Assembly: GCA_016712275.1 (NCBI GenBank)
Contig: JADJRI010000011.1
Span: forward strand, 62,001-126,000
Source: Planctomycetota bacterium
GTDB taxonomy: Bacteria; Planctomycetota; Phycisphaerae; UBA1845; UTPLA1
Length of the DNA stretch: 64,000 nucleotides
Direction of reading: 5' to 3'
In this document: in pieces, positions 9,713-21,182 of the stretch
Position numbering within the stretch: position 1 is the first letter of the stretch
Layout: every line of letters starts with the position of its first letter
Position numbers and translations under genes: made by a program
Notes under the pieces: model-generated
Seen by the model: the letters and a program-made list of their open reading frames with translations, nothing else
Databases searched by the model: none
What the model was told of the DNA's origin: nothing

Positions 9713-10618
9713 ATGTCATTCATTCTGGACATCATCACCCGCGTCATGAACCTGTTCGGCGATGCCGTATTTGCGGCTTTGTCATTTTTTTCACCGGCCG
9801 TCGCGCTGGTGACTCTCTCGGCCGTGATCGGCTGGCTGATGCTGCTGATCTGGGGATGGACATCGAACCAGACCGCCATCAAGGAGGTGCGAAACCAAAT
9901 CGCAGCCCACCTGCTGTCGACCCGGCTGTTCAAGGACAATCTGGCCGTCACGTTTCGCGCCCAGCGAATGATTCTTTGGTATGCCATGAAGCTGATGGGT
10001 CATTCTCTCAAACCGATGATCATCATGGCGGTTCCGTTTGTGTTGGTCATGTCGCAAATCGGACTGCGGTATGAGTTTCGTCCGTTTCAGCCGGGAGAGC
10101 CAATACCAGTCACGGTGACGCTCAAGCCGCTGAACGAACAGCCCGGCTCCGGCAAGTCTACCTCCGCCCCGAGTATCGACGATAAAAACGAGCCCATGAA
10201 AAACGCGCTGGTCGCGATCGGCTCGCAATTGAAAATGCCGGGCGATGTCACACGCGATCGATTCGATCCCTGCCGCGCGATTCCCGAACGCACCAGCGAT
10301 TGGCGACTGAGTGCTTCGGCCATCGGCGAACATCCACTCGAGTTCGGCCAGGATGACGATATCGTGCAAATGCCGCTTTATGTGGGCGAAAGCCTGGAGC
10401 GCATCAGCAGTTTACGCGGCGGCCATTGGTTCGACCGGATTCTGTATTCCGCCGAGGCCTCGATACCGCCAGATTCGGCGTTTGAATCCATTCGAATTGT
10501 GTACCCATCGCGCGACACGCCGATTTTCGGCTACAAAATTCACTGGCTGGTCACGCTCTTCGTCCTGTCCATCGTTTTCGCGCTGGTCATCAAGCCTTTC
10601 ACCAAGGTGCACATCTGA
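9713..10618 (+). CDS. Integral membrane protein of unknown function (EMC3/YidC-like N-terminal layout)
   Basis: 301 residues. Two hydrophobic segments lie in residues 1-50, then a charged helical stretch (NQTAIKEVRNQIAAHLLSTR) and another hydrophobic block after KLMGHSLKPMIIMAVPFVL. A soluble region of ~150 residues follows and a final helix ends the protein. Two early helices, a cytoplasmic coiled hairpin and a third helix resemble the DUF106/EMC3/YidC-like layout, but this is only a topology match. It closes the run of same-strand genes that began at the left edge, immediately after the small protein at 9495. Confidence 0.65.
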   Translation: MSFILDIITRVMNLFGDAVFAALSFFSPAVALVTLSAVIGWLMLLIWGWTSNQTAIKEVRNQIAAHLLSTRLFKDNLAVTFRAQRMILWYAMKLMGHSLKPMIIMAVPFVLVMSQIGLRYEFRPFQPGEPIPVTVTLKPLNEQPGSGKSTSAPSIDDKNEPMKNALVAIGSQLKMPGDVTRDRFDPCRAIPERTSDWRLSASAIGEHPLEFGQDDDIVQMPLYVGESLERISSLRGGHWFDRILYSAEASIPPDSAFESIRIVYPSRDTPIFGYKIHWLVTLFVLSIVFALVIKPFTKVHI

Positions 10619-10744
10619 TTTTCGTGCCGATAGTTTATCCGTGATTCTTATTTGACCGAAAATCTGGCAATTTGATGTCAAACATGCTCTATTAGGGAAT
10701 GCACCTTCGAGGCAATCGCCGCGTCCATGGGAGGAAATGACCAA

Positions 10745-12168
10745 ATGCTGCAAAGTGCGTTGATTCGTTTCATACTTTTTGCCGTGTGCTTTCTGCCACA
10801 ACCCGCCCGCGCGCAGGTTGGACCGCAATCCGATAGCGGTCCGCGCGGCGGAGCTTGCGATGCGTGCGATATCAATTGCGATTCGATTCGCGATATTCAG
10901 GATGTGGCGGCATTCGCCGACCTGCTTGTTGATTCGTCGCAACCATGTGACTTGTGCACCGGTGATTTGGATACAAACGGCCTAATTGACGGCGCCGATG
11001 TGCAGCCCTTCGTTGAGTGCCTGCTTGTTTCCCAACCGCAAGGGGCCTGCTGTCTGGATGCCGCGACCTGCATGATCGCGACGGAGTCGGCGTGTATCGG
11101 ATTGTGGCTCGGCGACGGCGCCACATGCGATTTCAATGCGTGTTCATTCGCAAACCTGACGGCCTATCGCCCCCAGCACGGAAGCGGGTACTTCCCGTTT
11201 ACCAAGACAGCAGTGCTGGATGAAGACGAAGAGAATGCACTCACGGGACCGGGCATTCGAATCAATGCGCCGGGCGATTCAGATCCATCCGGCGAAGATG
11301 ATTTGATCGAGCTGTTGATCGAAACCGGCCGGCCGGAGATTCCCCTCACGCTGGTGCGGACCCACACCGCGCTTCGACTCTGGACGAACCATACCAAAGT
11401 TGCCGGCACCGAGATAGCCTTCATCAACGATGAAACGCCGGCACTTACGCTCTCCGCCGGCTCAAGCAGCCTCACCCTTTGGGTGGAATGGGGCGAATCC
11501 GCTCATGGCAATGGCGAAATCCAGCTCAAGCCGCTTGCAGCCGATTACCCTTTGGATGTCGTCCGCTTTCATACGTTTGAGGACATCGTCATGTCACTGG
11601 GCGGCGAGGGACAGGTTACGACCGTTCCCGTCGATCCGAACAACGGCACGTTTGTCGTTGGCATCGCGCTTTATGAGCAGGGATTTGATGTACATATGTA
11701 CGACGAGGACAACGTGGCGGCCGACGGCTCTGGCGCGGTTTACAATGAAGTGGTCACGGCCGTTCGCGATCGCGGCGTCTCCAGGGTCGCCATCTTCGGC
11801 TACAGCCATGGCGGGGGTTCGACCTATGATCTTTCGGAGCGACTCGATGTGAATCGACCGGGCATCGGCATTTTCGAAATCGTCGGCACATCCTATGCCG
11901 ATGCCGTTGAAAACGACTCTGATATCGACGTTCAGCAGGAACTCCGGCGTCCGCCGAGCACGGCCTATCATGCAAACCACTATCAAGTGGGCACGCTTTC
12001 GGATTTTTTTCTTGATGGTGGCCCAGTGCCGAACTCCAATCCGTCGCCGACAGGCCTGAACGTCGAGACAACGCCTTGGGCGCCGGTTCGACCCACTTCA
12101 CCGTCGACGACTACGTGCAGGTTCGAAGTTACATCGAAACAAATCTTGCTGCGAGGCTCATGCCTTGA
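10745..12168 (+). CDS. Secreted dockerin-like/alpha-beta hydrolase protein, frameshifted near 12078
   Basis: About 473 residues from the ATG at 10745, preceded by GGAGG. A signal peptide ends at ARAQ. Residues ~35-95 hold two calcium-loop motifs (DINCDSIRDIQD and DLDTNGLIDGAD), a dockerin type I-like pair common in planctomycete exoproteins, then a Cys-rich GACCLDAATC segment. The C-terminal half has GYSHGGGS, a serine-hydrolase nucleophile elbow. The visible frame ends in low-complexity sequence at 12199. The alternative frame gives GAGSTHFTVDDYVQVRSYIE and TGA at 12168, supplying a plausible catalytic His. One G missing from the G-run at 12078-12080 explains this. Likely an extracellular lipase or esterase; substrate unknown. 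Confidence 0.75.
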
Positions 12169-12218
12169 AGGGGAGCCGTTTAATGTGTTCGCGAAATAAT
12201 AGATCAGAGGAAAAATCC

Positions 12219-13064
12219 ATGAGACATTTCAAATCAATTGCCGCAATACTAATGGGGCTTGCACCCTTCTTTGCCGCAAACGCACACGCACAGATCGCCG
12301 GTTCAAATTCAGTCGGTATCTCCCCATTTGCGAATTATCAAGACTCGTTTGAACGTCTTGCCAAAGCAGCCGATCGTGCTTCATTCGACGCCGAGATGGC
12401 TCGGTTGGTCGAATTGATCGGCACGGATCAATCGACGGCCATCGAACAATTACTATGGTACTCGACGAAGCACGATCAACACGAAAAAACCCCCGCGCTC
12501 GTGGGCGGCGTCATTAAGATAATCGGTGCGTCCAATGAAGCGATGATTCGCGCCCTCGTCCCGCATCTCGACAACGTCGATTCCGAATTGCGCGGGCGGG
12601 CGGCTCGTTGGCTTGTCGGCTGCGAAGATCACTCGGCCGTCCGACCGCCCGATTTCTCGATTTATCGTGCGATAATCGAAGAGGACATCCGCGCAAATCG
12701 CGAGCCGCAAATCACCCTGGTTCGTCACATGTTTCAATCGGACGCCGCCGCCGCCCTGCTGACGATGGTGCGCGCCTGTCAACTACGCGATCCGGCGGAC
12801 ATCAAGCCGATTCTATGGGCCGAGCACACCGTGGCCGATTTGCTTTGGAAGCGTCGCAACGGCTTTGTCGGCCCCAAAGACACTTCGCAGGAGGCCGTTG
12901 CCGAGCTGGAGACACTGTCGCGGCACAGTCTATGGTGGGTGCGACTTTTCGCAGCAGAGGTCATACGAAACATTCCTGAACTGGCGACACCGGGCATGAA
13001 GGAGCGGCTGCAGTCAGACGAAAACGGCGCAGTGCGTGAAGCGGCAACAAGAAAGCAAGACTGA
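12219..13064 (+). CDS. Secreted HEAT-repeat-like protein
   Basis: 281 residues. The ATG at 12219 follows AGAGG, and the first 25 residues form a Sec signal ending ANAHAQ. The mature part is helical with HEAT-like pairs (NEAMIRALVPHLDNVDSELR, SLWWVRLFAAEVIRNI). No catalytic motif is visible. It follows the dockerin-like hydrolase gene by about 50 bases and is probably co-expressed. A periplasmic scaffold role would be a guess. Confidence 0.7.
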   Translation: MRHFKSIAAILMGLAPFFAANAHAQIAGSNSVGISPFANYQDSFERLAKAADRASFDAEMARLVELIGTDQSTAIEQLLWYSTKHDQHEKTPALVGGVIKIIGASNEAMIRALVPHLDNVDSELRGRAARWLVGCEDHSAVRPPDFSIYRAIIEEDIRANREPQITLVRHMFQSDAAAALLTMVRACQLRDPADIKPILWAEHTVADLLWKRRNGFVGPKDTSQEAVAELETLSRHSLWWVRLFAAEVIRNIPELATPGMKERLQSDENGAVREAATRKQD

Positions 13065-13070
13065 CTGGAT

Positions 13071-14386
13071 TCAGCGTTTCTTCAAGTAATCATCGCGAAT
13101 CTGCCAGAAATTCTTCATCCTCTCAATGAGCGGACGCCCGCTCTTTTTCCCGGCGTTCAGATTATCGCGCAAGACCAGAATCAAATCCGATGAGACCGCC
13201 GGACTGTCGATGAAATAAGAATGCCCGATGAATCCGGCGCTGACGCGGGCTTCAATCATCGACAGCGGCGCGCTCTGCAGCATTTCCCTCAGGTTCTCGG
13301 TCATGTCCATCGGCGCCAGATTTCCAAGACGGGCCATCCCCAAGGTCAGAATATCCGCCGCGGCCAGCGCCTTGTCGCCCGGGTGTGTATAAACCGTCAT
13401 ACGCTCGGGCAGATGCATGACATGCTCGCCACCCAGCTTCTGCTGCGTTACCTCATAATCGAGATCGGGCGCCGTCAGAATGACATTGCCCAGCTTCAGC
13501 GCCGAGCGCGCCGAATCCTTAAAATGCCTGTGCTCCGCCATTAACTCGCACAATGCGGTGGTCGCGACGGCCGTGCCGCGACTGTGAGCGAGAATATGCA
13601 CTTTTTCCACGGCCTTGCACCGCGCCACCGCGCGCAGCGTTTGCTTGAGATGAAAAACCGTGAATTCACTGGACACGGTGTCATAGGTATAGCCCCGCCC
13701 GCTCAGCCCGCGCCCCGCCGGCCATGAATAGCAAATCGGCACGCCCTGACGACCCATGAAGTGCCAAAGCTCCGCCGACGTGAACACCGCATGCTCAAAA
13801 TTGACATTGAACCCATGAATGAAAATGACCACTTCCTTGCGATCGGTTTGGGCCAGCCGTTCCTCCAGCTCTTCATGCAAGGCTGCCACAGCCGCCTCAT
13901 GCTGTGCGACAATTTCCGGGTCTTCCTTCAACCGCGGTTCCGATTCAACAATGCGATAAGGAACGGACGGAAACCGCTCAAGCTCAAAAACCTGACGAAG
14001 CGAAAGTGGCAGTGAGACGGCACGGATCGCCGTGCGGCTTGCCTTTACCAAATCATCCCACGAAACATCGCGGCCGATCTCAACAACGGCCGACCCGAAT
14101 GCGAGCGAATGCGAACGGCCGTATCCGTAGTTTGGGCCGTTCTTTTGTCTTTGTTGCGATCCCGGTCGGTGACATAGAGTACGTTGACCCTGTTATTACG
14201 ATAATCCGGAGAAACCGAGTCGAACACGTCGCGAGTGGAATGAAGGTAGAGATTGGGCGTCGGCATCAATTGCCGCGCGCAGCCGAGGAGACACGCCGTA
14301 AGAAGCGTGAAGGGTAACAGATTCGCAGGCCGGTAATTTCCGGAACCGCCCACTGCAAGTCGAAAGTCTCTTGGCGTGAATTCCAT
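13071..14386 (-). CDS. DUF900-type alpha/beta-hydrolase lipoprotein, frameshifted near 14140
   Basis: About 438 residues. The N-terminal frame has a lipoprotein signal with LLGC, then MPTPNLY and VNVLYVTDR, which are DUF900 family markers. It leaves frame at ~14130-14150. The other frame continues with NYGYGRSHSLAFGSAVVE and then the hydrolase core: VVIFIHGFNVNFEHAVF (oxyanion loop), CYSWPAGRG and ILAHSRGTAV (nucleophile Ser). The C-terminus includes PDLDYEV with a likely catalytic Asp and GHSYFIDSP with a likely catalytic His. It probably sits in the outer membrane or periplasm as an esterase-like enzyme. It converges on the gene ending at 13064, seven bases away. Confidence 0.8.
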
Positions 14387-14577
14387 CTTTCGACTCCATT
14401 TGTCGGACCAAAGTCAAAGTGTCAATGAACTGCCGGCAGTCTGCAAGGATTACCAGAGCATGGACGGTCACAGCATCGGAAGATGTTTTCAGCTTGCATG
14501 ACGAGGTTTCTGAATGTCGGTCTCATCAATTCCGCCACTGCACGAAATACCAAATTGCGGATTTCCTCAATGGTCCA
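14387..14577. other. Intergenic stretch without a recognisable gene
   Basis: Between the DUF900 gene and the 16S terminator. No supported coding sequence or tRNA was seen. Confidence 0.5.
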
Positions 14578-14621
14578 ACAAAAAAAGGCCCGCCGTGCGA
14601 TGAACGCGCGGCGAGCCTTTT
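14578..14621 (-). terminator. Rho-independent terminator of the 16S gene
   Basis: Read on the minus strand, a GC-rich 13-base stem (14605-14617 with 14587-14599, two mismatches) with a five-base loop runs into a stretch of seven T. It lies ~145 bases past the 16S 3' end, so the rRNA transcript ends here without 23S or tRNA genes. Confidence 0.85.
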
Positions 14622-14761
14622 GATATACAAAAGAAACAGAGATCGCCAGGGAAGATCATCTCTGAGCTTCCCAACTATCGAAAACGATAATTCGAAATTG
14701 TGCTGACCTGTATCGAGTCGGGCTGATCCGAAGATCAGCGGAAACTCGTCTAGGTATCCCC

Positions 14762-16338
<1,577 letters not shown>

Positions 16339-16678
16339 ATTATTCGTTGAATACAGCCCACCGAAGTGGACCGCGAATTCTGCGAATTGACAACGCGATT
16401 CGGCAATTGTTCCGAACCCGTTGAAGGCTCATAAAGCTCGTCTGCTAACGAGAAAATGAGTTGCCGAAGATCGCAAGCGACCTTCGACGCACCTTAAATG
16501 CGGTCGAATAAATTCGACCGACTTTAGGATCGGCCGCCCTAGGGCAAAAGCAGGCCCAGAGGCAACCTCACATTCTCGTGGCGATCTCTGTTCACTTTTC
16601 AAAGAGCAGTTCGTCAGCCAAAAAGCCGACGAAATCACCCCGCAAATGACGTTGCCGTCACTTACAGGCGAGCAGCGT
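16339..16678 (-). other. 16S rRNA leader region
   Basis: This ~340-base transcribed leader carries boxA and several hairpin-forming segments, including the dyad TCGAATAAATTCGA near 16503. These probably form the processing stalk and antitermination signals. No coding sequence is supported. Confidence 0.6.
16597..16608 (-). promoter_or_regulatory. boxA antitermination element in the 16S leader
   Basis: On the minus strand the leader reads TGCTCTTTGAAA, matching the rRNA boxA consensus (TGCTCTTT), about 70 bases after the promoter and ~260 before the mature 16S. It would load the Nus antitermination complex. Confidence 0.75.
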
Positions 16679-16706
16679 AATGTATCAAGGCCTTTGGGTG
16701 TGTCAA
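16679..16706 (-). promoter_or_regulatory. Sigma-70-type promoter of the 16S gene
   Basis: On the minus strand TTGACA (16701-16706) and TACATT (16679-16684) are separated by 16 bases. The perfect -35 box and its position ahead of boxA fit a strong rRNA promoter. Confidence 0.75.
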
Positions 16707-16931
16707 GTCGGTTTTGCAAGACTTTTTGAGAATTTTCATGGGAAACTTATGCCCCTTCTCCACCTGTCGCACCCTCCGATCGCAACCAGTTAAGCTACCG
16801 AATGTTAAATCGTGCCTCAAAATCGTAAGGCGTGGGCTTTTGCCTCGTTATAATCGCAAAAATGCCCGTCAGCGGGGCAACGGCCTGCAAGTCGGCCGTG
16901 CAAAACCGAGTCCAATTGGGAAACGACGCTC

Positions 16932-17498
16932 ATGAATCGCGATCAGGCCTGGCAACTTGTGTGCGAAAATGTTGAATCCGTCGCTCTTCGCCAGCACATG
17001 CTGTCGGTCGAAGCGGCGATGCGAACATATTCCGAAATCATGGGAGGCGACGCTGATACATGGGGAATCGTCGGACTGCTTCACGATTTCGATTATGAAC
17101 GATGGCCCGAGCCGCCGGCCCACACCCGTGAAGGCGCAGCCATCCTTCGCGATCGTGGCGTTGATGAAGAAACCATTGGCGCAATCATGTCGCATGCAGA
17201 ATGGAATCACGAGCAATATCCGCTCGATCGACCCATACGCAAGGCACTGACGGCCGTCGATGAACTTTGCGGATTTGTCTACGCAGTGGCACTCGTTCGC
17301 CCGACGCGACTCGACGGCATGGAACCTTCATCGGTCAAGAAAAAGCTGAAGGCGACGCAGTTCGCGGCGGCCGTGAGTCGCGCGAACATTCATCGCGGCG
17401 CGGAGCTCGTGGGTTGGACGCTGGACGAGCACATCGAGAATTGCATCAGGGCGATGCAGGGCGTGGCCGGCGAAATCGGATTGAAACTCGGAACCTGA
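16932..17498 (+). CDS. HD-domain phosphohydrolase-like protein
   Basis: 188 residues. Conserved HD-superfamily features are LRQHMLSVEAAMR, then GLLHDFDYERWP (the HD pair), HTREGAAILRDRG and MSHAEWNHEQYP, giving the usual spaced His/Asp metal ligands. Similar short proteins are generally annotated as predicted HDIG hydrolases; the substrate is unknown, though nucleotides are usual for the superfamily. A TATAAT at 16849-16854 with a poor -35 may be its promoter, divergent from the rRNA promoter. The frame is intact. Confidence 0.8.
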   Translation: MNRDQAWQLVCENVESVALRQHMLSVEAAMRTYSEIMGGDADTWGIVGLLHDFDYERWPEPPAHTREGAAILRDRGVDEETIGAIMSHAEWNHEQYPLDRPIRKALTAVDELCGFVYAVALVRPTRLDGMEPSSVKKKLKATQFAAAVSRANIHRGAELVGWTLDEHIENCIRAMQGVAGEIGLKLGT

Positions 17499-17596
17499 TC
17501 GAAGCCAATCAGGAGTGATACGTGGTGTGGCGGGCAAGGCTCGCGAAACAATAGCTGCAACGACATTCTTATTGCGCGCATGATAAAGGATTTCAA

Positions 17597-20214
17597 ATGA
17601 ACCAGTGGAGTGGGTTTCTACGACGTTCCCTCATTGTTGTCACGCTTCTTGGACCATTCTTCGCCCCCGACAAGGGATCGCAGGCCGATGAACCTACGCA
17701 ATTCGCCAAGGATCGGCCGTTCGACATCGAGCATATCAAGCTCGACTTATACGTCGAATTGCCGGAAAAGTTTGTTCGATGCCGTGCGGTCATATCGGGC
17801 GCGGCCCTTCGATCGCTCGAACAAATCAAGCTGGATGCGGTGGGCTTCGAAGATGTCAATGTGATGACACGTCCGGAAGGCGAATCGCGGCGCCGGCCCA
17901 TTTCGAGAACGACGGGCATCACATCATTGTAAGACCGGCTCGGTCGATGGGCGTGGGAGACAAGCTGGACATTCTCGTGGATTACACGTTGAACGATCCA
18001 AAGTCGGGGCTGCATTTCTTCGCGCCCTCGGAAGAGGAGCCAAACGAGCCCTACCTCCTATGGTCTCAGGGGCAGTCAATCGACAATCGCTACTGGGTGC
18101 CCTGCTTCGACCATCCCAACGAAATGCAGACGACCGAACTGCTATGCACGGTCGCCAAGCCCTACACGGCTTTTAGCAACGGCGACCTGAAGAAGGTGGA
18201 GGAAAACAGCGACGGCACGCGAACATTTCATTACGTCCAGAACAAGCCCCATGTCTCCTATCTCATAACACTTGTCGTGGGTGAGTTTGCCACCAAAACT
18301 GAAACGTGGCGCGGCATTCCCGTGTCATACCACGCACGGCCGCAGCACGAATCAAAACTGGAAAGATCGTTCAAGAACACGCCGAAGATGCTCGAATTCT
18401 TCAGCGAGAAAATCGGCGTTCCGTATGCCTGGTCAAAATACGCTCAAGTGTGTTGCTACGGGTTCGGCGGCGGAATGGAAAATACAAGTTCGACAACACT
18501 GGGCGAGCGCGCCCTTTACGATGAAAGACGGATTCTGACCGACGATCCGGACGGCCTGATCGCCCACGAAATGGCCCACCAGTGGTTCGGCGATCTGCTC
18601 ACTTGCCGCGAGTGGGCCCACATCTGGCTGAACGAAGGCTTCGCCTCCTACTTTGAAGCGCTATGGGATGAACAAAACAACGGCGCGGATGAATTCGCCT
18701 ACAACATGCGCGGCAAGGCCCGCGGTGCGATTCAAGGCGGGCGCGACCATCCCGTCGTCTGGCGAAGCTACAGCAATCCCGATGAACAATTCGACTCCCG
18801 GGCCTATCCCAAAGGCGCATGGGTTCTGCATATGATTCGCCGCCAGCTCGGCGATGAGCTGTTTTGGTCGGTAATGAAGACATATGTCACTCGATTTTCA
18901 CACAAGACCGTCGAGACGGTTGACCTGAGAAAAACTATCGAAGAAGTCACCGGTCGCAGCTTCGAACGTTTCTTTTATGATTGGACCGAGCGTTCCGGCA
19001 GCCCCGACGTAAAGGTGACTTATTCCTGGCTCGCGGATGACCATCTCGCCAAACTGACGGTCGAACAAACGCAAAAGGAAGACCCATTCCATTTCCCACT
19101 GACGTTTGTATTCGGCATGGAAGAGGGCAAGCCGCATCGCGTCACCCACAATGTCACCGAACGCAAATGCACATTTTACGTTCCACTGTCGACGTCGCCG
19201 CTCAGCATGAGCATTGATCCGGAACAGGCCGTTCTCATGACGCTGACGCGCGAGCAGCCGCACAATATCTGGGTGGAACAATTGCACAACACGAATGCAT
19301 CCGCACGAATCGATGCGGTACAACATCTCGCGAAGAGCGCATCGCACGCCGACATGAGCCTGCTGGCTTTGCGTTTGTCCGAGGATCCATTCTGGGCGGT
19401 TCGATCGGAAATTGCCGGAAAACTGGGCGAAGCGGAATCCGACATTGCGAAACAGGCGCTCCTCGCCAATACCGATGCGGAAGACGCCAGGGTTCGCGCG
19501 GCAGTGGTCGAGGCGCTGTCACAATTCGATGACGATGAAGACGCGGCCAAGGCGCTGGCCGGGATCGTCGCTAAAGGCGACCCCAGCTATCGTGTCGAAA
19601 CGGCCGCGATCCGGGGCTATGCAAAGCTGCGCGAAAGCGAAGCCGTCAAGGCCATCATCGCGGCATTGGATCGCGAGTCGGATCGCGAAGTCATTCGCGT
19701 CGCGGTATTGGAATCGCTGGGAGAGCATGGCGGGGACGATGCATTCGACATCATTCAGGAATGGCTCGACGCCAAACGACCGCTGGAATGTCGCGGCGCC
19801 GCAATAAAAGCCCTGGGTAAATTGGCTTCGCGCGACGTCCTGAACAAAAAGCAACTCAAGGATTTGTTCCCCTTGCTCGAACGATCGCTCGACGCGAAAC
19901 CAAGCGAGATTTGCCGCGCCGCCGTCAGCGCCTGCTATGACATGGGGCCCGCGGCAAGACAACTTGAGAAGAAAGTAGAGGCCCTCTCCACGAAGGGCCG
20001 TCGACGATCGAGGGCCTTTGCCCGCGAAGCGCTGAAGAAAATGCGCCAGAAGAAAAAAACCGAGGACTTCGCCGCCGAACTTCGCGAAAAGTTGGAGGGC
20101 CTTGTCAAGGAAAACGAAAAACTGGCGGAAGAACTGGAAAAAATCAAGGCGATTCAATCCAGGGAAGTGGAAGCATCGAGCGAGCCGGCGGAGCATCCGG
20201 CGACATCAAAATGA
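17597..20214 (+). CDS. M1-family aminopeptidase with HEAT repeats, frameshifted near 17885
   Basis: About 872 residues across two frames. The first ~95 residues (signal peptide, then EHIKLDLYVELPEKFVRC) are in one frame; the second resumes with APAHFENDGHHIIVRP. An indel near 17875-17895 joins them. The M1 core is clear: FGGGMENTSSTTLG (substrate-binding GxMEN-type motif), HEMAHQWFGDLL (zinc HExxH) and WLNEGFASYFEALW (third zinc ligand, 18 residues on). Residues ~555-760 are HEAT-type repeats (WAVRSEIAGKLGEAE, VRAAVVEALSQ), and the end is a Lys/Glu-rich coiled coil (LREKLEGLVKENEKLAEELE). The enzyme should remove N-terminal residues from peptides in the periplasm or outside the cell. A terminator follows at 20285. 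Confidence 0.88.
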
Positions 20215-20284
20215 CCCCGATTGTGCCAGGGCCATATCCCGTGTCCGAGCATTGATTGCAACGTGACAAACTTACGGAATCGTA

Positions 20285-20321
20285 AAGGAGCCGAGGGTCA
20301 GAATAACCTCGGCTTCCTTTC
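20285..20321 (+). terminator. Rho-independent terminator after the aminopeptidase gene
   Basis: A stem GGAGCCGAGG (20287-20296) pairs with CCTCGGCTTCC (20307-20317, one bulge) and leads into TTTCT, 70 bases past the aminopeptidase stop. Confidence 0.75.
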
Positions 20322-20356
20322 TGCGCGGTCGGTGCATGCACGCATCCAGAGGCAAA

Positions 20357-20689
20357 ATGATGAAAACGATCATCCTTCTCACATTCTCCAACTTGTTCAT
20401 GACCATCGCCTGGTACGGTCATCTGAAATTCAAAAACGTCGGCATGATGAAGGTCATCCTTATCAGTTGGGGAATCGCATTCTTCGAATACTGCCTGCAG
20501 GTGCCCGCCAATCGGCTGGGGCACGGCCAATTCGACGCCGCACAACTCAAGACTATTCAGGAAATTATCACCCTGATCGTCTTTTGCGGTTTTTCGGTGC
20601 TCTTCTTAAAAGAGGAACTAAAGTGGAATTACATTGTCGGCTTTGTGCTGATTGCCGCCGCGGGCTTTTTCGTGTTTAAGAAGTGGTGA
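20357..20689 (+). CDS. DUF486-family small membrane protein
   Basis: 110 residues with four hydrophobic helices. The start MMKTIILLTFSNLFMTIAWY followed by GHLKFKN is the DUF486 signature, as are FFEYCLQVPANRLG and FLKEELKWNY. The ATG at 20357 follows AGAGGCAAA; a Met seven codons upstream is disfavoured for lack of spacing. Its four-helix fold relates it to the drug/metabolite exporter group, but no substrate is known for the family. Confidence 0.85.
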   Translation: MMKTIILLTFSNLFMTIAWYGHLKFKNVGMMKVILISWGIAFFEYCLQVPANRLGHGQFDAAQLKTIQEIITLIVFCGFSVLFLKEELKWNYIVGFVLIAAAGFFVFKKW

Positions 20690-20708
20690 GAAAGGACGGT
20701 TGCGAATC

Positions 20709-20864
20709 ATGTGGTTTCCAACGCTACCACCGATGCGATCCGGCATGGCAGGAAAATCCTGCGGAAGCTGGCTTTCGCTCGTCGTTATTTTTCTGATCAC
20801 GCTGGCGGCCGGCAGCGCTTTTCTTTGGGTCTGGAAGCAGGCATTCGAAATCGTCCATCCTTAA
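20709..20864 (+). CDS. Tiny single-span membrane protein
   Basis: 51 residues, MWFPTLPPMRSGMAG then a long hydrophobic helix ending FLWVWKQAF. It starts 19 bases after the DUF486 gene and precedes a second tiny membrane protein with a similar aromatic end. No family is recognised. Coding status rests on hydrophobic pattern and tight spacing. Confidence 0.5.
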   Translation: MWFPTLPPMRSGMAGKSCGSWLSLVVIFLITLAAGSAFLWVWKQAFEIVHP

Positions 20865-20879
20865 CGAAACAAACATGCA

Positions 20880-21014
20880 GTGGATGAAATACCCGACAAG
20901 AAACCCAAAAAACAAAACACCGGCGGCGACGTTTCCGGCTTCTTGTTTATGCTTGTCTTCGCGGCTATGTTCGGCGGCCTGATCCTCTGGATCTGGAATC
21001 GTTTGGCGGGCTGA
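20880..21014 (+). CDS. Tiny single-span membrane protein, GTG start
   Basis: 44 residues from a GTG: a charged, Lys-rich head (DEIPDKKPKKQ), then a hydrophobic helix ending LILWIWNRLAG. The W-x-W just after the helix matches the FLWVWK end of the preceding tiny protein. It may be a diverged paralogue. No clear ribosome site; existence needs transcript or comparative support. Confidence 0.4.
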   Translation: MDEIPDKKPKKQNTGGDVSGFLFMLVFAAMFGGLILWIWNRLAG

Positions 21015-21043
21015 ACAGGAAACCCGTACATCACAAACAATTT

Positions 21044-21117
21044 CGGGTACTGGTAAAGCTTGATGTGGCTCAGCCACCCACGGCTGTGGAATTTCATCAA
21101 ACTTCTCCGTTACCCAA
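21044..21117. repeat. Dispersed intergenic palindromic repeat, copy A
   Basis: An imperfect inverted repeat. Its outer arms (GGTACTGGTAAAGCTTGATG and the complement of CATCAAACTTCTCCGTTACC) enclose GTGGCTCAGCCAC and a TGTGGAATTT block. Close relatives lie at 34654-34707, 40577-40648 and 62644-62708. It lies just upstream of the phosphoglycerate mutase gene. Confidence 0.8.
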
Positions 21118-21182
21118 TTTCGCAACTTGGATTCGCGGTGTATATTTCGCCGCAAGAGTCACGAATTCCGGGAATCGCCGCC

